A stretch of 64,000 nucleotides of DNA, from positions 930,001 to 994,000 of the forward strand of contig JAUKTV010000003.1 of assembly GCA_030549205.1 (NCBI GenBank). The letters are read 5' to 3'. The DNA comes from Apiosordaria backusii. Its lineage: Eukaryota > Ascomycota > Sordariomycetes > Sordariales > Lasiosphaeriaceae. The position numbers and the translations under genes are program-made. Of the stretch, positions 11,915 to 24,685 are shown one piece after another; the stretch's first letter is position 1; each line of letters starts with the position of its first letter. The notes under the pieces were generated by a model. The model had not been told where the DNA came from and did not search any database. It was given only the letters and a program-made list of their open reading frames with translations.

Positions 11915-12823
11915 ACTTTTTTCCTTTGTTTTGGGACTCTCCTTCTGTATAGTTAGGTGATGATGGATGGATGGCATCGACTGTAACTGTATCAGGCAGG
12001 CGGGCGCTGTGTGCATATTACATTGAGGTGTTTCTGTTAGCCTGTTGAGTTGTGCATTGCTTTTGTTGTGTTTGACTAGACAAATTGAAGTTTGGACCGA
12101 CTAGAGCGGATTCAATTGCTGTGGTCTAATGGGCGAGATGGTGGTGATCATGGGCATGGTGTTGCTGAGTGGGCTAGTTGCCTCGTCCGCCTCACTTTCC
12201 AGCATTCGGAACTGACACCGAGATGAAGATCCCGAACACCGACAGCAAGATCGGGCGGTGTCGAGAGAAACAAGCATGCTTGTACTGGTACATTAGTCCC
12301 GAGAGTATGAGCTATATTCAACTCCCTGGCCTTCCTCACAAAAAAGATATCCAATCAAATCTTCCGACTTCGCCAGCCTCGCCAGTCAGATGAGGTGACC
12401 AAGGCGACGATCGGAGGTTACTGTCTGAAATCACGATGTCCAAAGAGGTTGTGGTGTGTAGGATCCCGTTCCTCCCATGATCCCGCACACCATGATTACA
12501 TTTCATGATATTGTAATGATGGGATTCTCCCCTTTCCCCCAGCAGATACAGGATTACCGACCCCGATGCCGATGATCGGGCAACACACACATGCGGGAAG
12601 TCGTGTGACGGGACCTGCATCCGAAGGCTCTGTTTCCCCTCTCCCTCACCTCCCCCGCGTCAAGCTGCATGAACCACTCTCAAACTGTAAAGCCACCTCC
12701 ACGATTGTGGTTGGAGAACCCATATCAACCGGGCGTAAGTAGTTTGTTCAGAACAAGGGTGATGATCTCGAAAGAGAAGGCGGTCAAGGACAGGAAACTA
12801 GGAACAGGCAATTGGGAATTTAA

Positions 12824-12845
12824 GGGGGGGAGGAGGGGGGGGGGG
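12824..12845 (+). repeat. G-rich tract with quadruplex potential
   Basis: Seven G, A, two G, A, then eleven G occur without a break. The three G groups are enough for a G-quadruplex in several registers on the plus strand. It lies about 0.9 kb beyond the VPH1 stop. The length of the final G run may not be accurate, given the homopolymer problems seen elsewhere in this sequence. Confidence 0.7.
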
Positions 12846-13344
12846 TGTTGGATACTCCCACCCCACCCGACTGAGGAAAGTTGAAAGCTGAAAATGAGGC
12901 TGATGGGGGATAAAACCTCTCATCTTCACAGACGGTCATATGTTAATTTCTGGAAACACCTCACATATATGACTCTCATGATGCGATGCAGTGTAGATGC
13001 GCGATTTCTCTCTGGTGTAGGTATCTCGCCCGATCAATCTGCAATATCATCCAAACCTCGAATTACGTACATACTGTGGTATACTTCAGGGGTAATCATT
13101 CCAGAAGCCTTCTCCCGCCCCATTGCCCCCCTCATGTCCTATCCCCAACCCATGACCCGATATCGAACGGTTCGCATGAAGTAAACACAAATTTTTTCCT
13201 CTGAATCATACATCTCACCGCCTGCCTAGAGTGTTTGCATAAACAACTCTCCCGCAGCGCAGCACCCACAGACTCGGGCACCACCGAGCACCACCACCCC
13301 CTTTGTTTCACAATGTTACCTTCCGTACTGCGTACACCTTTTCC

Positions 13345-13384
13345 CTCACCTCACCTCACCTCACCCAACCCAACCCAACCCAAC
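13345..13384. repeat. Two adjoining pentamer microsatellites
   Basis: Four copies of CTCAC run directly into four copies of CCAAC. The two units differ at two positions, so one array may have arisen from the other. A CA dinucleotide stretch follows near 13400. No function is suggested by the position in a convergent intergenic region. Confidence 0.85.
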
Positions 13385-14541
13385 CCCAACAACCATGACC
13401 ACACACACACACCCCAACCCCAAACATCCAACATCCCCGGGGCGGAGTACAACCACCAAGCGGAGTCGAGCGAAATCTCGAAACAAAAGTATGTACATAC
13501 CTGGCCCCACATTGCATTGAGCACCACCTTGTTCATCTCCCCCTTCTAGAAGCTTTCCATTTCTTCCCTTTTTGAACTTCACCGCCCCTTCTCTGGAAGG
13601 ATTGCTATGTTGCAGTGGTATTCGTTTGTGTTTCGCCAACAGAAAGTGTAAGCCTTACCAAGCAAGTGTCATCATGCCTTCAGCAGTTCTTCCAGAAGAA
13701 CGAGGAAAGAAAAGCATGTGTAACTGTAGTTCGGCAGTCTAAATCAGGAAAAGACGACTTGTCTTACCTTGCCGTGCTTGCTCACCTGGTGATCTTGTTA
13801 CCTTGATGGTTTGGGTATCGTCGTTTGTGTTGAGCTTGTGCCTGTGTTCGGTGTTCGGTGTTCAGTGTCATGTCAAATGTAAGATCCTCAGTGTAATGCC
13901 AAAGACTCAACCAGTATCACAAATCCCATCAATCAAAAGTAGACGCCAATGGTAAAAAGCCCATGTAACAACAACGTCTAATTTCTCTTTGTTTATTTGC
14001 TCTTCTTATCCTTCTTCCTTCTTCTCCTTTGGCTATGCTTGCTATGCGAAATGACCTGCAATTGGCGATATGCTCTCCTTCCCCATCTTTCTCTAACCTC
14101 ACTTTGCTCTCCTCCCAACTCCAGTAACACACACGCACGCACGCACAACCTGCAACAAACAGCCACAGTCAAAAGCCAAACAGTAACACGGCATCTTTGC
14201 TTCCCCTTCTTATCCCATCCCCTCAAAAAAACAAACATATCCTCCCATCAAAAGTCTCAAGCCTGTAATCAACAAAAGACTCTTCTTTTCACCAACCATC
14301 CCTCACTTTAAAACAGACTGTCAAAAACCAAAGACTAAGAAAAGACAAAAGCAAAAAGACAAAACAAAAACACACAAAACAAAACTCCAATGCTGTGTAT
14401 GTAAAAAAACAACGCCGGTATCTTAATCTCTCGGTCTCCACGCTGTCACAAAGACATGTGGAAAAATAATCCTCGAGAAAGAAATGCAAATTAAACTCGA
14501 TAAGATAGAGGGGGTATACTGATTTTTCCACAAGAGAAAAG

Positions 14542-14544
<3 letters not shown>

Positions 14545-14572
<28 letters not shown>
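14545..14572. repeat. GA dinucleotide microsatellite
   Basis: Fourteen uninterrupted GA repeats lie about 150 bp beyond the stop codon of the TCP11-like gene, so they probably fall in its 3' UTR as CT repeats of the transcript. Confidence 0.9.
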
Positions 14573-14724
14573 CGAGATGTAATAGACGACCCAAGTAAAA
14601 TGTTGCTGGTAAAAACGATGGAGTAGAATTTGGTCGGTGTGGAGCCCGGGGTAATCCATTAAAAATGTGGGATTAGAGTTGCCGAAGAAAAGAACTCAAT
14701 AAACTTTTCGCCTGGTAAATCTTC

Positions 14725-16782
14725 TCACGCGTCCCCGTACATGGGAACGGCAGTGGAATCAACCATCTCTTCCTCGATGGAATCGTCGTACGCCAACAAG
14801 GCCCAAACTCTCCAGTGAAGGATGCCAAGGTGCGCCAGGCGGAGAGCCATGTCGTCGATGCCGGCTTCCTCGCGGGGATCACGGGGGGTCTTCGCGCCAA
14901 ACAGGCCGATATTGCGATCGCGCAATGACACGCTTGGACGGCTGGCGCCCATGATCCTGCCGCCGGTGGCGACGGAGAAGAGCGAGACAGCAGACATGTG
15001 CTTGAACTCGTTGACCCGCTTGGCCAGCTCGGCGAGTAACCGTTGCTGGAACTGCGCTTCGACCTCCTGAAAGAGCTCCTCCTCGATATTCGTCACTGCA
15101 TTCCGAATTTGATCCTCGAACCCGGGAAGAGATGGTGGCGCATTGATATAACGCAAGATCTGGAGAGCCACCGAGTCGGCGAGACCTCTCCACTTTTCCT
15201 TGGAGCTGTTGGCAAGGGGAGCCGTGTGGAGAAGCGCAAGAAGCGAGTTGTAGAGATCAAGCGACTTGGTTCTAGACTCAGCAAAATCCATGCTTGGTTG
15301 AGAAACCAACTCGCCTGAGCTGCGGGGTGAAGAGAAGGTGGATCCCCGGTCGCTGAAAACAAAACTCGAAGGCCGAGAAGATACAAAGGTGAAGTCGCCA
15401 GATAACCGATTGCTTGAAGCTCCTTCCTCGCGAACATAGGATGGTACCCTGGAGCACAGATGAGTAATCTTTGACAGGCGGTCCAGATCCTCAAACTTGC
15501 GCATGCAGATCTCGAGGCAGATGCTGTCGTACATGTCAGACCGAAGTTTGAGGATCCGGTCCTCGTCGAAGACAAATGTGCATGGTGTGGTGTCTGAGCG
15601 GGTCGATGGAAGCACAAGTCGGGAGAGCGCATCGAAGAAGACGGCCATGTTGCCAAAGGCTTGCAGGTGAGGCATGGGCGAGTGCTCATATGTCCTTTCC
15701 GCATGGCTCTGGGCAGCTTTGTACCATTCCCTCGCTGGCAATACGCTGAGCTTGCTCGACTGGATCTTCTTCATGAAGAAGCGCTGCTCAAAGTGCACAG
15801 TATCCTCGATCAACACCGGACGTAGGCATCGTATTTGATGGTTGGCCACATCCAGCTTCATCGCCTCCAAGACACTCAACAAACTCCTCATCCCCTTGAC
15901 AAGCTCGGCTGGGTCATTGTTGCGGTTCCCGTTGCTGAGCTCCTGGTACATCTCATCCACCCACTCGTCGCGCATCGGAGCGCAGTGCAGCTTCAAGACG
16001 GCCGAAAGCCAGGATGCCAGGCTCTCGAGGTCGGCAACGCCACGGTTGAACTGTTGCATCAAGAGATCCACATTCAGTCCTTCGTTCAGAAGCTCTCGAT
16101 CCCGCTGCGGTACCAATGTCTCAATGATATCCCGAACTGCCTTCAGAAGCGATGGGAGGCACCAGTCTCCATCAGCATACCTGCTCATGAAGGTTTCCCG
16201 GTCCATCACAAACAGAATCAGCTGATCCAGCAGCGCATTCCAAAACTGATTTGCCTTTTCGTGTTTTCTTCTCCCCTTTTCACCGTCCAAGTTGGGGCGG
16301 AAATGAAGCTCAGGATCATAATTTATATCGTGCCTGAGCTTGGGATTGTGTATTATTTTGGCGACATCGAGTTCGCTTAGCGTGGTCTTTGTTACTGGTG
16401 GCTCGACTGGGCGCGCGGGCTGTGGTGAGGAGCGACGTGTGGGTAATACCCTCCGGTCCAAACCTTGCGACTCGGCCGTGAGATATTCCGCATTGGCTTT
16501 CTCATTTGATTTGGTCGAGCATGAGGACGGGTTCCTAGACAGTCCTGGCGAAGGACCACCGACTACCGGAGTGGTGAGAGACCTGTTGGCGTTGATATCC
16601 CGTGTCCCACGGGGCAAATCTTGGGCAGGGGAGACTAATGGTGGCTGGCCTTCTGGCTTGGCTGGCGGGTTCCGTGTCTCTGAGGGGGCGTCGGGCATCG
16701 GCTCCTCGCCGGCGGCGGAGTCGTTTCTCCTGTGGGTGGGCATATGGCTTTCGAGTCCTCCTCCAGCACGTTGATCACCCAT
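14725..16782 (-). CDS. SOK1: TCP11-domain protein, Sok1-like
   Basis: Single exon, 685 residues. Residues 1-140 are a disordered Ser/Pro/Arg-rich region. The TCP11 domain follows, beginning with the signature LRHDINYDPELHFRPN then GEKGRRK near residue 150, and is almost entirely helical through DDMALRLAHLGILHWRVWALL near the C-terminus. Yeast Sok1 was found as a suppressor of loss of cAMP-dependent protein kinase, and Candida Sok1 acts in hyphal initiation; a role in PKA-linked growth signalling is therefore likely but inferred. A Ser-rich insert near residues 455-510 (SSRPSSFVFSDRGSTFSS) interrupts the domain. The gene is preceded by a very long gene-free interval. Confidence 0.9.
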   Translation of the reverse strand: MGDQRAGGGLESHMPTHRRNDSAAGEEPMPDAPSETRNPPAKPEGQPPLVSPAQDLPRGTRDINANRSLTTPVVGGPSPGLSRNPSSCSTKSNEKANAEYLTAESQGLDRRVLPTRRSSPQPARPVEPPVTKTTLSELDVAKIIHNPKLRHDINYDPELHFRPNLDGEKGRRKHEKANQFWNALLDQLILFVMDRETFMSRYADGDWCLPSLLKAVRDIIETLVPQRDRELLNEGLNVDLLMQQFNRGVADLESLASWLSAVLKLHCAPMRDEWVDEMYQELSNGNRNNDPAELVKGMRSLLSVLEAMKLDVANHQIRCLRPVLIEDTVHFEQRFFMKKIQSSKLSVLPAREWYKAAQSHAERTYEHSPMPHLQAFGNMAVFFDALSRLVLPSTRSDTTPCTFVFDEDRILKLRSDMYDSICLEICMRKFEDLDRLSKITHLCSRVPSYVREEGASSNRLSGDFTFVSSRPSSFVFSDRGSTFSSPRSSGELVSQPSMDFAESRTKSLDLYNSLLALLHTAPLANSSKEKWRGLADSVALQILRYINAPPSLPGFEDQIRNAVTNIEEELFQEVEAQFQQRLLAELAKRVNEFKHMSAVSLFSVATGGRIMGASRPSVSLRDRNIGLFGAKTPRDPREEAGIDDMALRLAHLGILHWRVWALLAYDDSIEEEMVDSTAVPMYGDA

Positions 16783-19700
16783 TTTTCCAACTGTACGACA
16801 ACCACGACCCTATTTATCCTTGCGCGAGGTGAATTGGCCGCAAGAGGTTTCAATTAAGTGGAGACTCCTCTCAAGAGCAAGGCCTAAAGAGCAGCAGATG
16901 CTCCAGGTTTTATAATATAGGCTTGAAAAAAAAAACTCTGGCGGGCTTGGGGTCAGCATCAATGCAACAGCCTCGAAGCAATCAAGTGGGAAAGAAATGG
17001 GGAAAGGTGCAGGGAGCGGAGCGGGCAAACAAAGCAGTGGGCAACACAATCTCTATGGAAGACGAGGTCTCGTGAGATCGGGAGCTTGCATGAAGCAATG
17101 TAGCCACGGCCGCGCTGTTGGTCGGAACAGGAGAGGACCCTCGACGGAGCACTGTAGCAGCGGAATACGGTTGTGTACAGGTCCAAGTCCGTGATTGTGC
17201 GAAGGTGAAGCGGAGGAGAGGGGAGTCGGCTAACCTGCAAGTTTCCTAGTTTCCCAGCTGGTCTTCCTGCACGGCGATGAAGGAGCCGATCTGATCTGGT
17301 TATAACCAGGGGGTCGGCGGATGGCTGCAAACAAAGTATCGACCTTTTTTTCTCTATAACCTTGCAGGCCGTCTAATTCCACACGAGCTTGCGCTCTATG
17401 AGTCTAATATGTGGATGTGGTGTTTTTTCCCTTTATAGCACGCAGCACAGCACAGCCAGTGGCCACAGGAGGTGAGTGTGAGGCGGTGGCCGTTTGTTGG
17501 TGTTGGGTCAGACTGCTGGGCGGTGTCGGAGGTGTATCGGTTTCGGAGATTCTCAGTGCTGCAACAGCATGCACCACGACAATGGATGACTGTCTATATG
17601 TGCCTGTGGTGTAGCTGGTTGAATAGCGAGAGAGAGGCCGGATGGGGCAAACAAAGTGGAGGGGGAAGACGACGGAAGAAGTAATAATAATGAGAAGAAG
17701 GAGCGAGAGGAAAACAAACGGGAGCAGGCCGGGGGGGAGCAGCCGCCGTGATATTAATTAGATTATTACACAATCAAGGGACTGAGAAAGCGAGAGCGAG
17801 AGAGAGCGAGAGCAAGTGAGCGTGACAAGCGCGTCCTTTTTGTTGGAGGGATGGAGTGAAAGAGCGACACGAATATGGAGCACAGCAAAGAGTGGATGGA
17901 TTCCTTGCGGGAGACGAGAAAAGGAACTTGAACCCACCACACTCCCACTGTCACAAAACAGAGGGTGCGGCAACGGAGCACGGCCTGGAGCTAGCTGCAT
18001 CCTGGCATTCAAGCACCCCCAGCACCCACCATTTTCTGCCACTGATAGACACACGCCCCTGAACCCCTAGTTCCTTGGCTTCTCGCAACAAAGGCGAACA
18101 CTCTCAAGCTGCAGGCGGGCGCTGGTCTGTGCCTGTGTGGAACGCCGCCTTCCCGGCCGAGGCGGAGAGTGGTGGGCCAGTGAACTCAATCAAGTTGGTA
18201 AGGGATTCCAAGTCCGCGCCAGCCAGAGCACCAACAGGTACCGCCCTCGATACCTTGCGACCTGGGGTGGTGCTTCATCGTTGCTCTTCTGGGCACTGGG
18301 TGGGCAGGAAGAACATGACATTCAAAAGTACTTCCGCACTGGTCACTCTACTTGTTTCTTTCTCTGATACTGCTGCTCCGTCTCAAGATGCCCCATTGCT
18401 AGGCGAGAAGTGAAAAGAGTCAGTCACCAGCATCAGTCAGTCGCAGCATGTGTCGTCAGCCGTGGCATGCAATTGATGAGGCCCCAGCCCAAAAGTTACC
18501 ACCAGCCTCAAACCTCGGGAGCCGGATCCGAAGAGCGTCTGACTTTTTGGACTTTTGGCCATCTCAAGTTTCTTGACTTGTTCTAAGATTGCCCGGTTTG
18601 GAAACTGGCCGAGTTTTTTTAAGGCGTGGTCATCGAGATCTGCAACCATGGGGCCGGCGATAACGAGGCAAACAAAACGGAACCTACGGAACCCCATCCA
18701 CGACCTCCCGTTGATGCCAGTCTTCTGGAACATCTCGAAAACTTTGGGCCTGGTTCCTCATAACGGTTACTGGCCGAGCCTCACGATTCATTCCTTTACT
18801 TTTTGACCTTGCCCTGCCTCCACCAACCTTGAGCCCTGCCGCAGTTGGCTTTGGACGGTATGATAGCTGATTGCAGCAGTGGAAGGTCTTGCGAACCAAG
18901 GATAGGCACGAGTTTAGAGGTGAGTGTATTCTGCCGTACCCTCCAAGCTGACCAGAGGTTGAGGTCACGGGCACCGAAATAGCCTGTTCTGTTGCTATTA
19001 ATCTGTATGTAAGGTCAGCGCCACGCCCGGACTCTGCTTTTCTTGTCGCCATCCTCCACGCTTTTTTGGAACAAAAAGAAGCCGTCGGCCATCATCAATC
19101 CTGCCATCCGTTGCCCATCACCCGTCACACATCACACAGGGCAGAGCGCACACCCCCTTTGGGCGGGCCGCAATAGGCGCCGGTCTTGAATCAATCGACT
19201 CCAAATCAATGCAGCATCATAACTGTGGCGCCAGCACTTTGGTCGCTCTCTTAGCAGCAACGTTCCCGCCACGTCCATGCCAGCCATCTCATATCGCATC
19301 TACGAAGGAGTCAAGGACTCAATGACAAGCCATCACGAAAAAGTTACGGGATTAGCATCGTCCATGGCACTCGGAGCGGTCCACTAGATGGCCAACTTGC
19401 AGTTCTTGGGGGTGGTGGTGGTGGGAACATAAGCCCGGCGCCAACTGGGACGGCCCAGCACAGACGCCATGGGACCAGCCTCGCTGCTGTGTGAGGTTGG
19501 TACACTTGACGCTGATATCTTATTTTCTTCTTCCTCTTTTGTGCTTGACTCCGCCCGCGTGCACCGTGTGGAAATAACCATGGAACGCTACAGCCATAGT
19601 GTCTGCATGTCACCATTGATAATAAGACCGGAAGATGGAATGATCTGGGTTCTCTATTACGGAGCATTCCATCCTGGGGGCCAAGGGGGTTGTGGCTCGG

Positions 19701-21524
19701 TGGTTGGTCGGTCCCGTTGAAAGCAACATGGCACTCTTTTCAAAGAGTGATCGACAGAATTTTTTCTTTGCATTCGACGATTCAACATGGCGGCCATCCC
19801 TTGGCTTAGACGACGCCCATCTTTTTGGTCAATCCTTTGTGGGGGTCTGTCTCGCTGCTCGTATTGCATGTGCCGTTCGGTATGCCCGCGGAAGACGACA
19901 TAATAAAAGGGCGAGACATGCCGTGGTTCTGGAACGAGAGCCGTCAGACCTCTCAAAGCTTGGAAACTTTTGGGGGCGTCAACATCGACGAAAAAGAAAA
20001 TTTCTGCCATCTGCATCCTCCTGCGTCTTGCTTGCTTTCGTTTTGCAGGAGGCGAGCGGCGAAAGCATCTAGATGTGTATGCAAACTGCAGCCAGACAAC
20101 CAAACTGACTCATATTTGGGTAGGAAAAAGAAAAGAAGAGAAAGGGGACCGGACCGATCACGCCCTCTCCGAGTATCACGCGTGAGGTTCTCAGATTTTC
20201 ATCATCCATACATATCCATATCCATACCCAAAAGCAGGGCAATTCCACGATGAATTCCAGAAGCAGATGTTTTGATGTGCTGACGCCCTGCTGATGGGTC
20301 AGCACAGGTCAGGGCATCTGAGACACCGCCTTCTCTATCTGGCATAGTGCGGCATCCCCAATAATCACGGCGACCCGCACGGCTGGATCATCCCACGCTA
20401 CTTTCCAGCCACACACCACGGAAGGGCCCAGCACTCTCAACATCAGATCAACCTGACAATGCTTTCTTTCTTTTCTTGGTTTACGATGCGTGCATTTCCG
20501 CAAATGGGGTGAAATGCCCACTTGGAATTCTCTTCGCTGCATTAGCCCAGCCACTTCTTGCATTAGCAGCTGTCAGCTCGAATGAGTCTTTTCCACTGCT
20601 CAGACCAGGATACGGAGTACAAATACCTTATTATCCAGCATCTAATATCAGCCGCAAAGCTGAAGTCTCCCACTCCTTTTGAGGCACACCCTCGGGCTTT
20701 GGCAGGCGAAGAAGAAAGAAACAATATCTTGAAAGAAGAACCTTCCTTGGGGATACGAAACTAGGTCCTGGTAAGCTTGTCTCCCACCTCACTTGGAGGG
20801 CTGGTCTGGTCATCTGGTGGTCGGTCGGTGTGGTCTGATGATGAAGGTCCAATTCTCACATTGCACACCCCCCTCCACCCCAGTCTCGATACCACAGCGC
20901 CGGGATAGCCCAGCATCGGGCTTCGAGATTGCCAGATGTGGGCGGATCCCCCTAAATATCCCAGACCACGGCCACATGGCGAACCCGCAGTTTGGCAAAT
21001 CTCCAAGCCTTGACGAGGCCAGTTCTGCCGATTTCATCATTCGGCGGACCGGTCTTGGGTTACGGATCGAGAGATTGGAAGTCCGGGGGTTTTCCAGGGG
21101 GGCCATCTGCACGTTCAAATTGCCCATTTTGCCATGCAGAATTCAGAACGATGCCAGCTGCGATCGCCAGCGGCCAGATGACCAGTCCCCACACGGATAC
21201 GGATATGGGTCACGGGATTGCGGGATGAGTGGTGATAAGAAATGCAACCTCAAGGTTCATCTCTGCTTTGGTCACCACCCGCAACGATCCACGATCTTGT
21301 TCTCAGCAAGCACGCGCAACAACTCAGCTCGCGATGCAACTCCAGCGCAGCTCGGCATGAAACTAAACACCCAAGTTCGTTTTGGGCGCCATTCTAGCGT
21401 CGACCGCCTCTGACGCGATGGGCTGAAGCGGCTCGACCAGTGGTGAGTGGCGGCAACGCTCGGTCGTTCATCACCGGCGAGCGACATTGTCACTTCACAC
21501 ACCGGTGTGCATCGGATAACTGTG

Positions 21525-21525
<1 letters not shown>

Positions 21526-21564
<39 letters not shown>
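21526..21564 (+). repeat. Poly-T tract (39 nt)
   Basis: A run of 39 uninterrupted T residues, by far the longest mononucleotide run in the window. On the minus strand it is a poly-A run and could be the tail scar of a retroposed transcript, but no flanking target duplication or recognisable transcript is seen. It may equally be a plain microsatellite or an assembly-sensitive homopolymer. Confidence 0.85.
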
Positions 21565-22457
21565 CACTAGAGACCCGACCAGACCAGCAACAACAGAACA
21601 GATCACTTGCTGCTTGCTGCTTGCTGCACGCTCTGCTGCAGGTTAGGTTTTTAGCTTTGGTGCCACCACACCTGATGCGGCTTGCCTTTGGAGCCAGACC
21701 TCTCCTCCACTGCGTAAAGTTGCGTTTTCCAGACCGTCGGTGGACATTCTTGTTGCCAGTCACACATTTCCAAGGCTTGCTTGCGGATGCGACGATGCGA
21801 AGTGTGTTGTCAAAAAGATGGAGCCTGAAGCGAAGCAAAGCAAAGCAAAACTTGGTGTCAACTCTCTGGCCACCAGTTTGAGATCGACAACGAGTCATGG
21901 CATGTGTGAATGGTATAGTTTGATGTTTATTCGAGGCGGTCGAGGAAGAGTGATAGGATCGGATGGCTTTACTACGAGTAACAACAAGCCCAACGATGCG
22001 GCCCGAGGTCCATCTAGCTTCTGGATTTGTTCGGTCAATCCCACCCCAGCCATCGAATTGTGTCTGTCTAGACATCTTGCGTGTCTGATCACAGATGATC
22101 GGGTGGGGTTGAGGCCGACATCTAGACAAATCCAATCACATACAATTGGTGAAGCTGAGAAGTTCTAGGCGCAAGAAAAGGTACATGCTGATCTGATTCC
22201 AAGGGACCTCGAACCCAACGCACAGGATTGACACAGCATTGCAATACTTCACACAAAGCCAAGCCGGCAACCGCTTTTACCATTCAGTCACTGGAAACAC
22301 CTGGGCTTCTTGTTCTTGTTTCTTTTTCTCGCCCACATCCGCACAGATTTTGCTCAGGCTTTTCCCATGTTGTCAAGTTGAGGCTGTTGGGTTCAACCTA
22401 TCACGCCTATGTAAGGTGAAGTGTTCGGCGAGGTTCACCCCCGGGCCGATCCCCCCC

Positions 22458-22486
22458 ACCCACACCACACCACACCACACCACACC
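22458..22486. repeat. CACAC-type pentamer microsatellite
   Basis: About five copies of the unit ACACC in a gene-free region, preceded by a run of C. It has no visible relation to a gene. Confidence 0.75.
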
Positions 22487-24685
22487 TCGGACCTTTCGCC
22501 CCTAGCTTGCAGCTTTTCTCAAACTGTTCCCCCCCTTCTCCAGTCTATTGGTATCAGTGCGCGGCTGCGGAGCAGTTCTAGTGTCTTTGAGGCACAAGTT
22601 CTCACAATAATTGGCGATGACTTCTGCCTGCCGCCTCACCGAGTATTTCATTTGCTTCTTTGGTTTAATGCGGGCCCCATACAGTGTCCTACCCCGGCCC
22701 CGCAAATCCCGGACATGCCGCCGGGGCGGAGTCGGAGGGGTCGGTGGACACCGCAAGGCACCGACACTTTTTCTCATGTCAGACGCCAGACACGCGCCAG
22801 GCGCCGAAACTTGTCTATGACTCTACATGGATGAATGGTAAGGTGTTTCATGTTGGGATGGGTAAGTTATGCCCTGAAGTGTATGTAGACCGGATGTGGA
22901 TAGAGGCTCCATCAAAGTGTGAGTTGAAACGAAACACCACTCACTACTTCACCCCAGACCGAAAACCTGGACATAGTTATCTCACGAGGTATCAACAGAT
23001 GGATAAGATAGGCTGTGGCTCATGGGGGTAAAACAGATACCTCGTTTACAAAGCCAGTGAATTCTCAGATTTGGATACCGACCGCAGTATTCGTTCTTGC
23101 ATGCAAATACCCGTCTCCTCTTGCAGTTATGCTCAAACCCTGACCATGCTTCCCAACTATCTACCACACTTCTCCTTTCCGGGAGGCGGCAGCTCAGCAG
23201 CACGCAGAACTTGCCGAGCTTGGACGCCGATGGTCGGCATATTGCGGAGGGCGAGGTGATCAAGATGGGTAGTTGCATGATGGATGGCTATCTGTTTCGC
23301 AACCTGGAGTTAGGCGCCTCACCGGGTTGCTGTGGTGCATACTCGGTAACCGCTAGGTTGGTATCGATCATTTGTGCGCGGACCAAGATGATGGAAAGTT
23401 CCCAGAGTGTGGTGATGACATCTGTTTCGGTGAGCGGTAAGTGGCTTACCGGTGAGGCAAACTGCTACACAAGCTGCATCGACATGCTGCTGGTGGGCTG
23501 GACGGGACGGGAAGGATTAGGAGAGGCGGCAAGGTTCAAGACAATACAGGGTTATGAAAGTGATAATATGGACGCTCAGGCGTGTGATAGCGAAAGAAGG
23601 TCTCTGGAGGTCGAGGACCAGATATTGGGACCACCCCAAGAGGTGGACGTTGATATCGCAACCACAATCACATGCGGAACTTCTTCCAATATGCACTCTC
23701 ACTCTCCTCGGTTTGAGCACATCAATATGTAGTTTGCCATCTTACAGTCTTGGTATTCAAATGTTTGCCCTCGGTGTTGCAACCGAGAGAGCATTGAGCA
23801 AGACGGGTACTGAGTCTTTCGAGGCTGAACGCGGTCCTATTGTCTCGACCCATCCCATTACCGTAGCTTGACGCCTCGACCTCGGACTCGGCCACCCCTC
23901 ATCCAATAACTGCCCAGTCTCTCCAGTTTCCATCCCAAATACCATGGCCGCAAACTCGGTCTTCTACCCGTGTTTCCTTCGAGAATCTCAACGGGCCATG
24001 GCCGCGGCCACCACCATTTAGGAAGATTCTCCGGATGGATTCCGAGCAGCCCAGTCCAGCGGCCGCCAGCATTGACCATCATCTTTTTAAACAAATGAAT
24101 TTCTTTCCTGCACATCGAAGCAAACAAACAAAACATCTGCCCTGTTCCCCCACTCAGAAGTTGGAGCTGGGCCAGCAAAACAGGTCGTTGATCCCTTGGT
24201 CTGGGGAATTTGGGGGGAGAGGCCTCGCGTATGTACACTCCCCTCCACTTCTCAATGGCCAGGTAAGTTAGATGGGATGGTATGGCCGGTGTTGGTGAGA
24301 CCCATCTCATTTTCCCATCTTACAATCGGTATCCTGTCCTGTCCAATTCCAAACGACTATCCAAAACGCATAGTGCTGAAGGAATTCAGCTCGAAAACAC
24401 CGTCAGAAAACAAGAATATGAAAAGCTTCAGGGATGCCAACCACAATTGTGAACAATCCAGAGGGGATTGGAAAATGTTTGATTAACGTCCTCCCTTGGT
24501 GATTTGATCATCGTCATTGTTCATGCCCTGGGCAAACAACCACCCTCATCTCAACACCTATGCATCACCATCTCATTACTGCTGTAAGTTACCCTGTAAG
24601 AAAACCAAAACCTAGCGCCGTGATATCGCCAATTATAAAGGCATTATGTACCTAAATCATCCAACCACCCCCCTATCGAAACAGC

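Larger units (their letters stand above)
11915..14724. other. Convergent gene-free interval (VPH1 / TCP11-like)
   Basis: This 2.8-kb interval lies between the 3' ends of two convergent genes. It holds several simple-sequence stretches (G-rich tract at 12824, pentamer repeats at 13345, a CA-rich stretch near 13400, GA repeat at 14545) and only short reading frames without family motifs. Part of it must be 3' UTR of both genes; the rest is unexplained. No tRNA or conserved small RNA was recognised. Confidence 0.5.
16783..24685. other. 7.9-kb interval without a supportable gene
   Basis: The interval runs from the start of the TCP11-like gene to the 3' end of KSH1. All reading frames are short or low in complexity. 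The longest (20793-21413 plus, 21272-22135 minus, 23097-23732 plus) have no family motif, and the minus-strand one includes a lysine run that only reflects the poly-T tract. Base composition is balanced, with no AT-rich blocks typical of RIP-mutated transposons. It probably includes a long 5' leader and control region of the TCP11-like gene and may encode non-coding RNA, but I recognise no tRNA, 5S, snRNA or other conserved RNA. Confidence 0.5.

Noticed and set aside
13345..13384. Interstitial telomeric repeat
   Set aside because: The unit CCAAC is a pentamer and does not match CCCTAA, so it is a plain microsatellite.
21272..22135. 287-residue minus-strand frame in the gene-free stretch
   Set aside because: It contains a long lysine run that only reflects the poly-T tract, and the rest is rich in Arg, Ser and Thr without a motif or splice signals.
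23097..23732. 211-residue plus-strand frame
   Set aside because: It starts from a non-ATG codon, shows no known domain or splice support, and its residue use is not gene-like.
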